A DNA stretch of 64,000 nucleotides. It comes from GCA-958296115 sp965222445. GTDB lineage: Bacteria; Chloroflexota; Dehalococcoidia; Lucifugimonadales; CAJWER01. Positions 24,415 to 32,880 of this stretch are shown here, piece after piece (positions within the stretch are counted from its first letter, which is position 1; the number at the start of each line of letters is the position of its first letter). The stretch spans positions 3,038,001-3,102,000 of the forward strand of contig CBDCTY010000002.1 of assembly GCA_965222445.1 (NCBI GenBank), read 5' to 3'. A program made the position numbers and the translations under genes. The notes under the pieces are model-generated. The model was not told where the DNA came from. It saw only the letters and a list, made by a program, of their open reading frames with translations, and did not search any database.

Positions 24415-25194
24415 CTAGCTGAAGCGGCCCGTGATGTAAGCCTCGGTCCGCTCGTCCTTGGGCTCAGTAAACATCTGGTTGGTCTCCCCGTGCTCCACCA
24501 CGTAGCCCGATCGGTTCTCGTCGACCATTAGGAACGCCGTCTCATCCGACACCCTGGCCGCCTGCTGCATGTTGTGGGTCACGATGACTATCGTCACGCC
24601 GCTGGAGAGCTCGCGTATGAGCTCCTCGATGGCCAGGGTGGCGATCGGGTCGAGTGCGGAGGCGGGCTCGTCCATGAGGATGACCTCGGGCTCCACGGCC
24701 AGGGCCCTTGCGATGCAGAGGCGCTGCTGCTGGCCGCCGGAGAGCGTGTACGCGCCCTTGTTCAGCCGGTCCTTCACCTCGTCCCAAAGGGCGGCCCGCT
24801 GCAGCGACCGCTCGACAGCCTCGTCCACGTTGCCCGAGAAGCCGTTGATCCTCAGACCGAACGCGACGTTGTCGTAGATGGACTTTGGAAACGGGTTCGG
24901 CTTCTGGAAGACCATCCCGATGCGCGACCTGATGTCGGTCGGGTCGACGTAGTCGGCATTGAGGTCCTCGTCGTTGAACTGTATGCGGCCCTCGACGCGC
25001 GCGCTGGGCACCAGGTCGTTCATGCGATTGAAGCACCTGAGCAGCGTGGTCTTTCCGCATCCCGACGGGCCGATCAGTGCGGTCACCCTCCTACGCCCGA
25101 CCTTCAGGTAGACGTCACGCAGCGCGTGGAAATCGCCGTACCAGACATGAAGATTCTCGGCTTCCAGGACGTAGGTTCCGTTGGTGCTATTCAT
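24415..25194 (-). CDS. pstB: Phosphate ABC transporter ATPase PstB
   Basis: 259 residues. Walker A is GPSGCGKTT, the signature LSGGQQQRL, Walker B VILMDEPASALDP, and the H-loop VTHNMQQAARVSD. FNRMNDLVPSARVEG is the PstB-specific segment. It energises PstCA on the cytoplasmic face. The ATG lies inside the end of pstA (8-bp overlap), so the genes are translationally coupled. Confidence 0.97.
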   Translation of the reverse strand: MNSTNGTYVLEAENLHVWYGDFHALRDVYLKVGRRRVTALIGPSGCGKTTLLRCFNRMNDLVPSARVEGRIQFNDEDLNADYVDPTDIRSRIGMVFQKPNPFPKSIYDNVAFGLRINGFSGNVDEAVERSLQRAALWDEVKDRLNKGAYTLSGGQQQRLCIARALAVEPEVILMDEPASALDPIATLAIEELIRELSSGVTIVIVTHNMQQAARVSDETAFLMVDENRSGYVVEHGETNQMFTEPKDERTEAYITGRFS

Positions 25195-26068
25195 CTGACC
25201 TCACCTGGTAACGGTTTCGGATAAGTACGGCCACTGCGTTCATGCTAAGCAACACCACGAGGAGGAGGACAATGCCCGCGGCGGCCAGCCCCTGGAAGTC
25301 CTCCTGGGGCCTGGACACCCAGTTGAATATCTGGAGGGGCAGCACCGTGAACTTGTCCATAGGGTCGTTTGGTATGAACGTGACGAAGAGCAGCCCGCTG
25401 ATGACCAGCATCGGCGCGGCCTCGCCAATCGCCCTCGACATCCCCAGTATCACGCCCGTCAGGATGCCGGGCAGGGCCGCCGGCAGCACGACGCCTTTCA
25501 CCACCTGCCAGTCTGTTGCCCCCAGCGCGAAGGCCGCCTCCCTGTAGGTGCGCGGCACCGCACGAATCGACTCGCGGGAGGCGAGTATCACGATGGGGAG
25601 TATCAGCAGCGACATGGTCAGCGCGCCGGCCAGGACGCTGCGATCCAGGGCTAGCCACTGCACGAACAGGGCCGCCCCAAGGAGGCCGTAGACTACGGAT
25701 GGCACGCCCGCCAGGTTGGCGATATTGATCTCGATCAAGGCCGTCAACCGATTCTTGGCGGCGTACTCTTCGAGGTATACCGCCGCCCCGACGCCCACGG
25801 GGACGCTGAATGCCGCGGTAAGGCCCATCAGCCACAGAGTGCCTATCAGGGCAGGCCACAGCCCGGCCTGTTCGGGATGGCGCGACGGATAGTTGAGGAT
25901 GAGCTTCGAGCTCAACCAAGGAATCCCGCCGGTCACGATGTCGACGAGCAGGACGACTAGGCCCAGCACGCTCACGAGGACCGCCCCGAGGAACAGCACG
26001 TACACAGCGGACCCCAGCGCCTTGCGGACCTCTTTTCGCCGTTTGAAGATCGCGTGCCCCTGGACCAT
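25187..26068 (-). CDS. pstA: Phosphate ABC transporter permease PstA
   Basis: 293 residues with about six membrane segments and the EAA loop YREAAFALGATDWQVVKGVVLPAALPGILTG, which contacts the ATPase. The N-terminus FKRRKEVRKALGSAVYVLFL precedes the first helix. Its ATG overlaps the pstC stop by one base. The overlap, order and length match the standard Pst system. Confidence 0.95.
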   Translation of the reverse strand: MVQGHAIFKRRKEVRKALGSAVYVLFLGAVLVSVLGLVVLLVDIVTGGIPWLSSKLILNYPSRHPEQAGLWPALIGTLWLMGLTAAFSVPVGVGAAVYLEEYAAKNRLTALIEINIANLAGVPSVVYGLLGAALFVQWLALDRSVLAGALTMSLLILPIVILASRESIRAVPRTYREAAFALGATDWQVVKGVVLPAALPGILTGVILGMSRAIGEAAPMLVISGLLFVTFIPNDPMDKFTVLPLQIFNWVSRPQEDFQGLAAAGIVLLLVVLLSMNAVAVLIRNRYQVRSDE

Positions 26069-27027
26069 CAGTACCTAAGCCTCCAGCGTCGCACGACCCA
26101 GTGTCCGAGGAGGTTCATGCAGAGCGTCATCACGAAGAGCAGGGATCCGACCGCGAAGATCGCGTTGAACTCGGCGGAGCCGCGCGGCGCTTCGCCGAGG
26201 GCCACCTGGACGATGTAGGCCGTCATGGTCTGGATGCTCTCCAGTGCGTTGAACGTAAGCTTCGGGGTTGCCCCCGCAGCGATGGTCACCAGCATGGTCT
26301 CGCCTATTGCTCTCGACAGACCGATGATGAATGCCGCGACTATGCCCGAGAGAGCCGCAGGTATGACTATGCGGAGCGACACCTCGACCCGCGTCGCGCC
26401 AAGGGCATAGGCGGCCTCCCTGAGCGAGCGGGGGACTGCAAGCATGGCGTCCTCGCTGAGGGTCGATACCATCGGCACTATCATCAGTCCCATGACAAGA
26501 CCCGCCGCCAGCGCGTTGAACACCAGCATGTCCGGGAAGAGGATGTCCTGTATAAGGGGAGTTACGAACGTCAGGGCGAAGTACCCGTATACGACGGTCG
26601 GTATCCCCGCCAGGATTTCGAGAATGGGCTTCAGCACCCTCCGCACCCTGTCGGGTGCGTACTCGGACAGGAACGTGGCCGCAGCCAGCCCGATGGGCAT
26701 TGCCACCAAAGCCGCCACTCCCGTAACTAACAGAGTCCCGGCGACCAGCGGGAGGACTCCATAGGAGCGGGGCTTGAGAATGGGCGACCACCGGGTGCCC
26801 GTCAGGAAATCCCACGGCGACACTTCGACGAAGAAGCCCCACGCCTGCACGGACAGGCTGACGACGATTCCAACGGTCGTCAGGATGGAGACGAGGGCGC
26901 AGGAGAAGAGTATCCACCTGATGATCACCTCGCTGGTCCGGCGGCTCGGCTTCTTGGGTCCCATCTCGGCAGGTCCGGACCTCACAAGGTGCCCCCCTCC
27001 GGAGGCCAGTGTCGTCGCATCGTCCAA
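26068..27027 (-). CDS. pstC: Phosphate ABC transporter permease PstC
   Basis: 319 residues, six predicted membrane segments, and the EAA loop LREAAYALGATRVEVSLRIVIPAALSGIVAA. The start is TTG 27027, preceded by AAGGGAG at good spacing. The N-terminal 40 residues are hydrophilic and carry Lys/Arg, as in other PstC proteins. A stem-loop-rich gap of 200 bp separates it from pstS. Confidence 0.93.
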   Translation of the reverse strand: MDDATTLASGGGHLVRSGPAEMGPKKPSRRTSEVIIRWILFSCALVSILTTVGIVVSLSVQAWGFFVEVSPWDFLTGTRWSPILKPRSYGVLPLVAGTLLVTGVAALVAMPIGLAAATFLSEYAPDRVRRVLKPILEILAGIPTVVYGYFALTFVTPLIQDILFPDMLVFNALAAGLVMGLMIVPMVSTLSEDAMLAVPRSLREAAYALGATRVEVSLRIVIPAALSGIVAAFIIGLSRAIGETMLVTIAAGATPKLTFNALESIQTMTAYIVQVALGEAPRGSAEFNAIFAVGSLLFVMTLCMNLLGHWVVRRWRLRY

Positions 27028-27060
27028 GCGTCACTCCCTTTCCGTGGTTCCTGTTGAACG

Positions 27061-27171
27061 GGAGCGTCCCCCGCTGCGGGGGCGCGTTCAGTGTAACCCA
27101 GCGCTCGCCTCGTGAGTAGAGCTTTACACGCCCAAGGAAGAGGCCCCGCTGTCGATGAACGGCCCGGGGCC
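27061..27171 (-). promoter_or_regulatory. Two stem-loops in the pstS-pstC gap
   Basis: One stem (about 27063-27085) pairs CCCCC with GGGGG around GCTGC, extended by three pairs beyond a bulge. A second (27142-27148 with 27165-27171) pairs GGCCCCG with CGGGGCC. Neither is followed by a T-run on the coding strand. Stem-loops here often act as mRNA stabilisers or partial attenuators that give more binding protein than permease; that role is inferred. Confidence 0.45.
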
Positions 27172-27227
27172 CTTCCCGGAGGCGTAGCGCAGTCCAGGAG
27201 GCGAGCTACGCTACCGATTGTCTGACC

Positions 27228-28208
27228 TTACTGCTGGGAAGACGACTGTGAATCCGAAGCCTGCACCATCGCCAGCCCGGTAGTGTATGCCTTATCCTCG
27301 AGGGGGACGTAGCCGACCTCGCTCACGAGGGAGCGTGCATTGATCATGTAGAACTCGACGAACGCCCTAACCTCGGGCCTCATCAGACTCTCCTCGTTGA
27401 CGTATATGAACAGCGGTCGCGAGAGGGGCTTGTAGGCGCCGCTCTCGATGGTCGACGCCGTAGGAGCGACGCAGCCTGAGCCTGAGTCTATGGCGACGAG
27501 CTTCAGCTTGTCCTGGTTCTCAGCATAGTAGCCGTAGCCGAAGTACCCGAGGGCGTTGCGGTCTCCGCCGATACCCTGCACCAGTACGTTGTCGTTAGCC
27601 GATGCCGTGTAGTCGGATCGGGAGGCCTGCGCCTCGCCAACTATCGCCTCGGTGAAGTAGTCGAAGGTGCCGGAGTCGGTGTCCGCGCCGTACAGCCTCA
27701 GCGGCCTGTCGGGGAATCCAGCGCGCACCTGGCTCCAGTTGTTGAGCGTGGAGCCGGGCTCCCAGATCCTCTTCAGCTCTTCGACCGTGAGGCACTGGGC
27801 AAAGTCGTTCTTAGGGTTCACCACAACCGACAGCCCGTCGGTCCCAACCTTCAGATCGAGGTAGGTGATCCCATTGCCGGCTGCCGCCGAGGCCTCTGAC
27901 TGCTTGATGGGCCGTGAGGCGTCGGAGATGTCTGTGTCACCGACCGTGAAGCGCTTGAAGCCGCCGCCGGTCCCGGAGATGCCCACGTTTACGTTTACGC
28001 CAGAGTTAATCTTGTGGAACTCCTCGGCCACGGCCTCTGACACGGGGAACACGGTGCTGGAGCCGTCTATCTCAATCGTTCCGCTCAACACACCAGCAGT
28101 GGTGGGAGTGGCATCGCTGCCGCAGGCCGCGGCGGCCAAGAGGGAGACGATCCCGACAAGAACCGCAACGACCCTAAAGTGTCTGTAAGCTCTCTTGACT
28201 GAAGACAT
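27228..28208 (-). CDS. pstS: Phosphate-binding lipoprotein PstS
   Basis: 326 residues. The signal peptide ends in a lipobox (SLLAAAACGSD), so it is lipid-anchored. The mature part has IEIDGSSTVFPVSEAVAEEF, ISGTGGGFKRFTVGDTDISDASRPI and the later SGTFDYFTEAI, all phosphate-binding elements of the PstS/SphX type. The ATG at 28208 is preceded by GGGAGAG; a longer upstream reading adds an improbable leader. Two PHO-box-like arrays lie upstream. Confidence 0.95.
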   Translation of the reverse strand: MSSVKRAYRHFRVVAVLVGIVSLLAAAACGSDATPTTAGVLSGTIEIDGSSTVFPVSEAVAEEFHKINSGVNVNVGISGTGGGFKRFTVGDTDISDASRPIKQSEASAAAGNGITYLDLKVGTDGLSVVVNPKNDFAQCLTVEELKRIWEPGSTLNNWSQVRAGFPDRPLRLYGADTDSGTFDYFTEAIVGEAQASRSDYTASANDNVLVQGIGGDRNALGYFGYGYYAENQDKLKLVAIDSGSGCVAPTASTIESGAYKPLSRPLFIYVNEESLMRPEVRAFVEFYMINARSLVSEVGYVPLEDKAYTTGLAMVQASDSQSSSQQ

Positions 28209-28264
28209 TTGAGCTAATCTCTCCCTATTTGGTATCTCTGCGTAGGCCAGTCTATGCATTCAGG

Positions 28265-28303
28265 GTTAACCGGCCTTTAAGCGAACATTAACGGCGTGTT
28301 AAC
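28265..28303. promoter_or_regulatory. PHO box-like array, proximal to pstS
   Basis: Four TTAA cores sit at exactly 11-bp steps on the plus strand: GTTAAC at 28265, TTTAAG at 28276, ATTAAC at 28287 and GTTAAC at 28298. PhoB-type regulators bind direct repeats with one 11-bp turn per monomer. The array ends about 57 bp before the pstS start codon. The rest of the 28.2-28.6 kb gap shows no gene that I would accept. Confidence 0.8.
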
Positions 28304-28544
28304 GGTCCAGAGGGCGCCAGCTGCGACCGACTGCCACTTTCGGGGATTCCTCGACGTGCAGGGGAGAGCCAATACATCCCGGAAGGAGGACGAAAGTCTC
28401 GCCGGACATCCTTCTTCAAATCGTGGGCGATGAGCCCGATGCGCGGGGTCTGCTGCGAGTCGGGCCAGGCTGCCGGAGCTTTCGACCATATCTGACCTCC
28501 CTGTGTATTTGGAGACCAGACTAAGGAACGAGCAGGAACGCGGC

Positions 28545-28572
28545 GTTAACCGGTCTTTAAGGCTTTGTTAAC
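28545..28572. promoter_or_regulatory. PHO box-like array, distal
   Basis: Three cores again at 11-bp steps: GTTAAC at 28545, TTTAAG at 28556 and GTTAAC at 28567. It lies about 50 bp past the phoR stop and 340 bp before the pstS start. It could serve a second upstream pst promoter or loop with the proximal array. Confidence 0.75.
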
Positions 28573-28620
28573 GCAGCAGGCTCTTGCCAGACCCTCATAC
28601 CGGTGAGAGGGCAGGGGACT

Positions 28621-29996
28621 TCAGGATGCCCGGGGCAGCGTGAACGTGAAGGTAGCTCCTTCGCCGAGACGGCTATCCACGTCGACCTCGCCGCCGTGGG
28701 CCAGGACGATGTGCTTCACTATGGCCAGCCCCAGGCCCGTCCCCCGGTCGCGCCTCGATCGGTCCACCTTATAGAAGCGCTCGAAGAGGTGGGGGAGGTG
28801 CTCGGGCGCTATGCCGTCGCCCGTGTTAGATACCCGCGTGGTGACGGATCTCTCGTCGGGCAGGGCGGACAGCGTGATTTTCCCTTGGGGCGGGGTGAAC
28901 TTCAGCGCGTTGTCCATCAGGTTCGTGAGCACTTGCCTGATCTTCTCGGACTCGCCCGACACTAAAGGCAGATCGTCTGGAATCTCGATGGAAACGCTCA
29001 CGCTGCGGCTGGCGCTGCGGTCCCGAAAGGCCGCCGCGGTATCGGCAGCTATGGACTTCAGACTGAGAGGCCTCACGTCAAGGGCGATCTGTCCGCTCTC
29101 CAGTCGGGAAAGCTCGAGCAGCTCCGATACCAGCGTGTCCATCCTGAGGACGTCCTGCTCTATCCTGGCAATAAAGTCGGCCGCCGTCTGCCTGTCGTCA
29201 ATGGCGCCGCCGCTCAGCGTCTCGACCATCGACCTGATCGAAGCCAGGGGGCTCCGAAGCTCGTGGGACACGTTGCTTACGAACTCCTTGCGGGTCGTTT
29301 CGAGCTGCCGGAACGCGGTCAGGTCGTGGATGGTGAGCAGCACACCCGCACCGTTGCCGCCAAGAGGTATCGCGATGGCGCTGACCAGCCGCCTTTGACG
29401 CAGCAGGTCGAGATGGGCCTGACTCATCTCGAGAGTCCGCATGGAGCTCGACACCAGCTCCTGCAGCTCGTGGTCCCGGGCGATCTCGGATAGGGGAGTG
29501 CCCTGGATGTCCGTCGTCCTCACATCCAGCAGGAGTTGGGCCGCCTGGTTCATGAGAGACACGCGGCCATCCGCCTCGACTACCACTATGCCGTCGGCCA
29601 TCGTGTTGAGCACGGCCGTGAGCTTGTTGCGCTCGCCCGATAGGTCCCTCACGGTGCCGCGGACTGCCTCGGACATCCGGATGAATGCGGAAGCGAGCTC
29701 CTCGGTCGATCCGGTAGCAAGCGCCCGTATCTGCTCCGTATCGAGGTCGCCCGCCGCCAGGCTCCCCGCGCTCCTCGCGAAGGACGTAATGGATATGGAA
29801 GTCCTGTGGACTAGCAGGAAGGCGAGTCCGATGGATATTCCAGCGGCCGCGAGACCTATTGCGGCGACACCGGCGACGAAGACCCCCTGCGAGCGGTCCG
29901 CCACGACGGTCGACAGGAGTATGACAAGCAGGGCGGCAACGAGCGAAAGGGAGGCGAACGACAGAGAGACGCGCCAGAGCAGCGACCTAGGCGTCC

Positions 29997-30000
<4 letters not shown>
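28621..30000 (-). CDS. phoR: Phosphate-sensing histidine kinase PhoR-like
   Basis: 459 residues. Two membrane helices (about 15-35 and 40-63) carry almost no external loop, then come a HAMP-like segment and a PAS domain (VLNTMADGIVVVEADGRVSLMN). A HisKA box with the phospho-accepting His in FVSNVSHELRSPLASI and a HATPase with NLMDNALKF, GDGIAPEHL and RGTGLGLAIVKHI follow. It senses phosphate status through PhoU/Pst and phosphorylates the upstream regulator. The GTG start overlaps the phoB stop by 4 bp. Confidence 0.93.
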
Positions 30001-30695
<695 letters not shown>

Positions 30696-30753
30696 TTACG
30701 CCGCTCCTGGATCAGTTTGGTCTGTTTTGTCGTTGTGGTTAGGCGCCGTTCAG

Positions 30754-31914
30754 CTACGGACAAGGGCCGCCCTCCGCCGAGAGCCATGTGGAGTAGGGAT
30801 TCTCGCGGTTGCGAAGCGGAAGCTCGACCCTGGACTGAAGCCTGTGGGACTCGTGCACCGCCGCTATCATTTCGAGGGCGGCGCGGGCGTCCTCTCCGCT
30901 GGAAACATTCGTCACCTCGCGGTCCTCCCGGACGGCCTGCAGCAGCTCCGACACGATCATCACGTTGCTGAGGTGCATCCGCTCCTGGGCGGTGCGCGTC
31001 GCGCCTCCCGGCCCCTTCTCCCACTCCTTCAGGTAAATCCGCTCCCACCGGCCGTCGGTCTCGCCCGGAATCCACCGGCCATGCGGGTACAGGTACATCT
31101 CGCCTGTGGGGGAGTTGCGCAGCGCGATGATGCCGCGCGTCCCGTGAACCTCGAATCCGAAAGACCTGGCGCTGCGGTCGGACTGCGGATCGGTCGGATG
31201 GGACTCGAAGTAGCCCGCGATGCCGTTCCTGAAGGCGAAGAAGGCATCGACGCCGTTTCCGGCGAGCAGCCCGACCTCTTCGTCGCCTTCCCTGACGTCC
31301 TCGACGGTGACCCCTCGCCCGTCCTGCGTTACCCAGCCGTCAGCCCACGCGACATCGGCCCCGGCCATGAATCTCATGCTGTCCATCATGTGGGTCCCGA
31401 GAACCATCAGATCCATCGCGCCGGAGCGATGGTCCTCCTTGCCACGGGAGCGTATCGACTGCACGTCGCCTATCACGCCCTCGTCGATCAGCTTCTTGGC
31501 GTGCTGCTCATAAGCGTTGGCGCGGCGATGGGCCACCGCCACGCGCACACCGTTGCGGCTGCACGCCTCGAGCATGGCGTCGGCCTGCGACAGGGTGGGG
31601 GCGAAAGGCTTCTCGCACAGCAACCCCCTGGCGCCGGACTCGGCGGCGGCTATCACCATCTCCGAGTGCTTGCCGATCCAGCGGGGGCAGACGTTGACCA
31701 GGTCCACGCTCTCGCTCTCCAGCATCTGGCGGTAGTCGGCGTACTGGCGCAGCGCACCCGTACGCCTTGCCGCCGCCTCCCGCCCTGCCTGGTCGGGGTC
31801 CGCCACCGCTACCACCTCGACGCCCGGCATCCCGTTGTACGCCGTGTCGAGGCCGTGACCGTAGTTACCCCTGCCTGTTTCGCCTACTATTCCCGCACGC
31901 AATATCGCTGCCAT
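30754..31914 (-). CDS. Gfo/Idh/MocA-family oxidoreductase
   Basis: 386 residues. The N-terminal Rossmann fold begins LRAGIVGETGRGNYGHGLD; the third Gly comes later than in GxGxxG. CEKPFAPTLSQADAMLEAC contains the EKP motif of the family, and the downstream half is the alpha/beta substrate domain (GTHMMDSMRFMAG). Enzymes of this type oxidise or reduce sugars and cyclitols with NAD(P). The start at ATG 31914 follows GGGGAGA. It is convergent with nothing and stands between phoB and the repeat cluster. It is more distant from the two oxidoreductases at 38.9-41.1 kb than they are from each other. Confidence 0.87.
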   Translation of the reverse strand: MAAILRAGIVGETGRGNYGHGLDTAYNGMPGVEVVAVADPDQAGREAAARRTGALRQYADYRQMLESESVDLVNVCPRWIGKHSEMVIAAAESGARGLLCEKPFAPTLSQADAMLEACSRNGVRVAVAHRRANAYEQHAKKLIDEGVIGDVQSIRSRGKEDHRSGAMDLMVLGTHMMDSMRFMAGADVAWADGWVTQDGRGVTVEDVREGDEEVGLLAGNGVDAFFAFRNGIAGYFESHPTDPQSDRSARSFGFEVHGTRGIIALRNSPTGEMYLYPHGRWIPGETDGRWERIYLKEWEKGPGGATRTAQERMHLSNVMIVSELLQAVREDREVTNVSSGEDARAALEMIAAVHESHRLQSRVELPLRNRENPYSTWLSAEGGPCP

Positions 31915-32023
31915 CCAGTCTCCCCTTGTGATTCGCACAACGTGACGACCCCAGCCGTGGGCCTAGAGCATCATACTTTGTCGCATGGGCAAGTCAAGGA
32001 CACATGCCCCAATCCTCCACCTA

Positions 32024-32197
32024 ATACCAATTCTTCGTGATGCCGCCATATAGGGGGCTGAAAGAGTGCCCGGCTTCCCCATAGCCATCTCGTCTGTGTG
32101 CAACCGCCGGGGACTGGGATTCCGGCTCAAGGGCCGGAATGGCGGATTGCGAACTGCGTCACGATCAATTCACGGCGTAGTCAAAACGAAGTGGTAT
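32024..32197. repeat. ATACCA/TGGTAT-bounded element, copy 1
   Basis: A 174-bp unit starting ATACCAATT and ending GTGGTAT. It shares CGTGATGCCGCC near its left end with the next two copies but has a different middle that includes the hairpin ATTCCGGC/GCCGGAAT (32119-32140). It abuts copy 2 with one base between them. No ORF is present. Confidence 0.75.
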
Positions 32198-32198
32198 A

Positions 32199-32300
32199 AT
32201 ACCAATTAGGTGTGATGCCGCCGTATATGTGCGGCCAGGGAGTGGGTTCCCGCTTTCGCGGGAATGACGGCTTTACGGCGCGCTCAAAATGAATTGGTAT
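32199..32300. repeat. ATACCA/TGGTAT-bounded element, copy 2
   Basis: A 102-bp unit with inverted tips ATACCAATT and AATTGGTAT (9 bp, perfect). Inside are GTGATGCCGCC, then a REP-like hairpin GTTCCCGC/GCGGGAAT (32246-32265). It matches copy 3 over its full length with about twelve differences, and a single base separates them. Confidence 0.82.
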
Positions 32301-32301
32301 A

Positions 32302-32403
32302 ATACCAAGTCACCGTGATGCCGCCGCATATGTGTGGCCAGGGAGTGGATTCCCGCCTTCGCGGGAATGACGGCTCTACGGTGCGCTCAAAATGAATTGG
32401 TAT
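32302..32403. repeat. ATACCA/TGGTAT-bounded element, copy 3
   Basis: A 102-bp unit aligned with copy 2, with tips ATACCAAG and AATTGGTAT and hairpin ATTCCCGC/GCGGGAAT (32349-32368). The junction between copies 2 and 3 reads TTGGTATAATACCAA, palindromic except for its centre. TATAAT occurs at each junction, so these could also act as accidental -10 elements. Confidence 0.82.
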
Positions 32404-32410
32404 AATTTGC

Positions 32411-32516
32411 ACGGATGGCGCGACAGACCGCCTTTTGTGGTCATGGGCGCACACCCCGCCGGGGATGGGTTCCCGCCCCCGACTGCTCGGGGGCAGGCTC
32501 TTCGCGGGAACGACGG
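32411..32516. repeat. 106-bp dispersed repeat, copy B
   Basis: It begins ACGGATGGC and ends GCGGGAACGACGG, and is about 92% identical by eye to 12610-12715. It contains nested stems: outer GTTCCCGC/GCGGGAAC and inner CCCCCGA/TCGGGGG. It follows the last ATACCA element after 7 bp. Confidence 0.85.
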
Positions 32517-32717
32517 AGGGGGGGGATTCGGGACATGCCACATTCCAATCGGCGGGGTATCCAGGATATTGCGCCAAATCGTGAGAAAGTTCCTAACGGA
32601 GCTTGGCATCTACACAGTCCATTGCTGCTCATGCTCGTAAACCGTTGCTATAGGGCCTCTTGGTAACGTATTTCTTGACGACATGCCAAATAGTGTCGGA
32701 TTTCACAAAGCAGACGA

Positions 32718-32746
32718 TTGCCGGTAGCAAGGCTCTCTGGTATATT
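32718..32746 (+). promoter_or_regulatory. Sigma-70-like promoter for tRNA-Ser and miaB
   Basis: TTGCCG (-35, 32718-32723) and TATATT (-10, 32741-32746) are separated by 17 bp. The predicted start near 32753 is 10 bp before the tRNA. It is the best promoter match I found in the window. Confidence 0.65.
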
Positions 32747-32762
32747 GTTTGTTTAAAGCAGT

Positions 32763-32854
32763 GGAGGGATCGCATAGTGGTCTAGTGCGGGCGCCTGCTA
32801 AGCGCTTAGGGGGCGAAAGCTCTCTCATGGGTTCGAATCCCATTCCCTCCGCCA
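32763..32854 (+). tRNA. trnS: tRNA-Ser (anticodon GCU), CCA encoded
   Basis: The acceptor stem pairs GGAGGGA with TCCCTCC. The anticodon loop CTGCTAA reads AGC/AGU serine codons. The long variable arm (about 32808-32826) is class II, as for serine. The T-arm has GGTTCGAATCC. The 3' end is followed by an encoded CCA (32852-32854). It is 26 bp upstream of the miaB start and probably co-transcribed with it. Confidence 0.95.
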
Positions 32855-32880
32855 GCCACTCCTGTCAGCTACCCGAACAG

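Noticed and set aside
28277..28489. 70-codon frame on the minus strand with a good GGGAGGT before its ATG.
   Set aside because: No family character; its end is formed by the PHO-box-like array. Kept only as a possible leader ORF.
32024..32516. Repeat cluster as a possible CRISPR array.
   Set aside because: Units are about 102 bp with inverted tips and no unique spacers of constant size; no cas gene is near.
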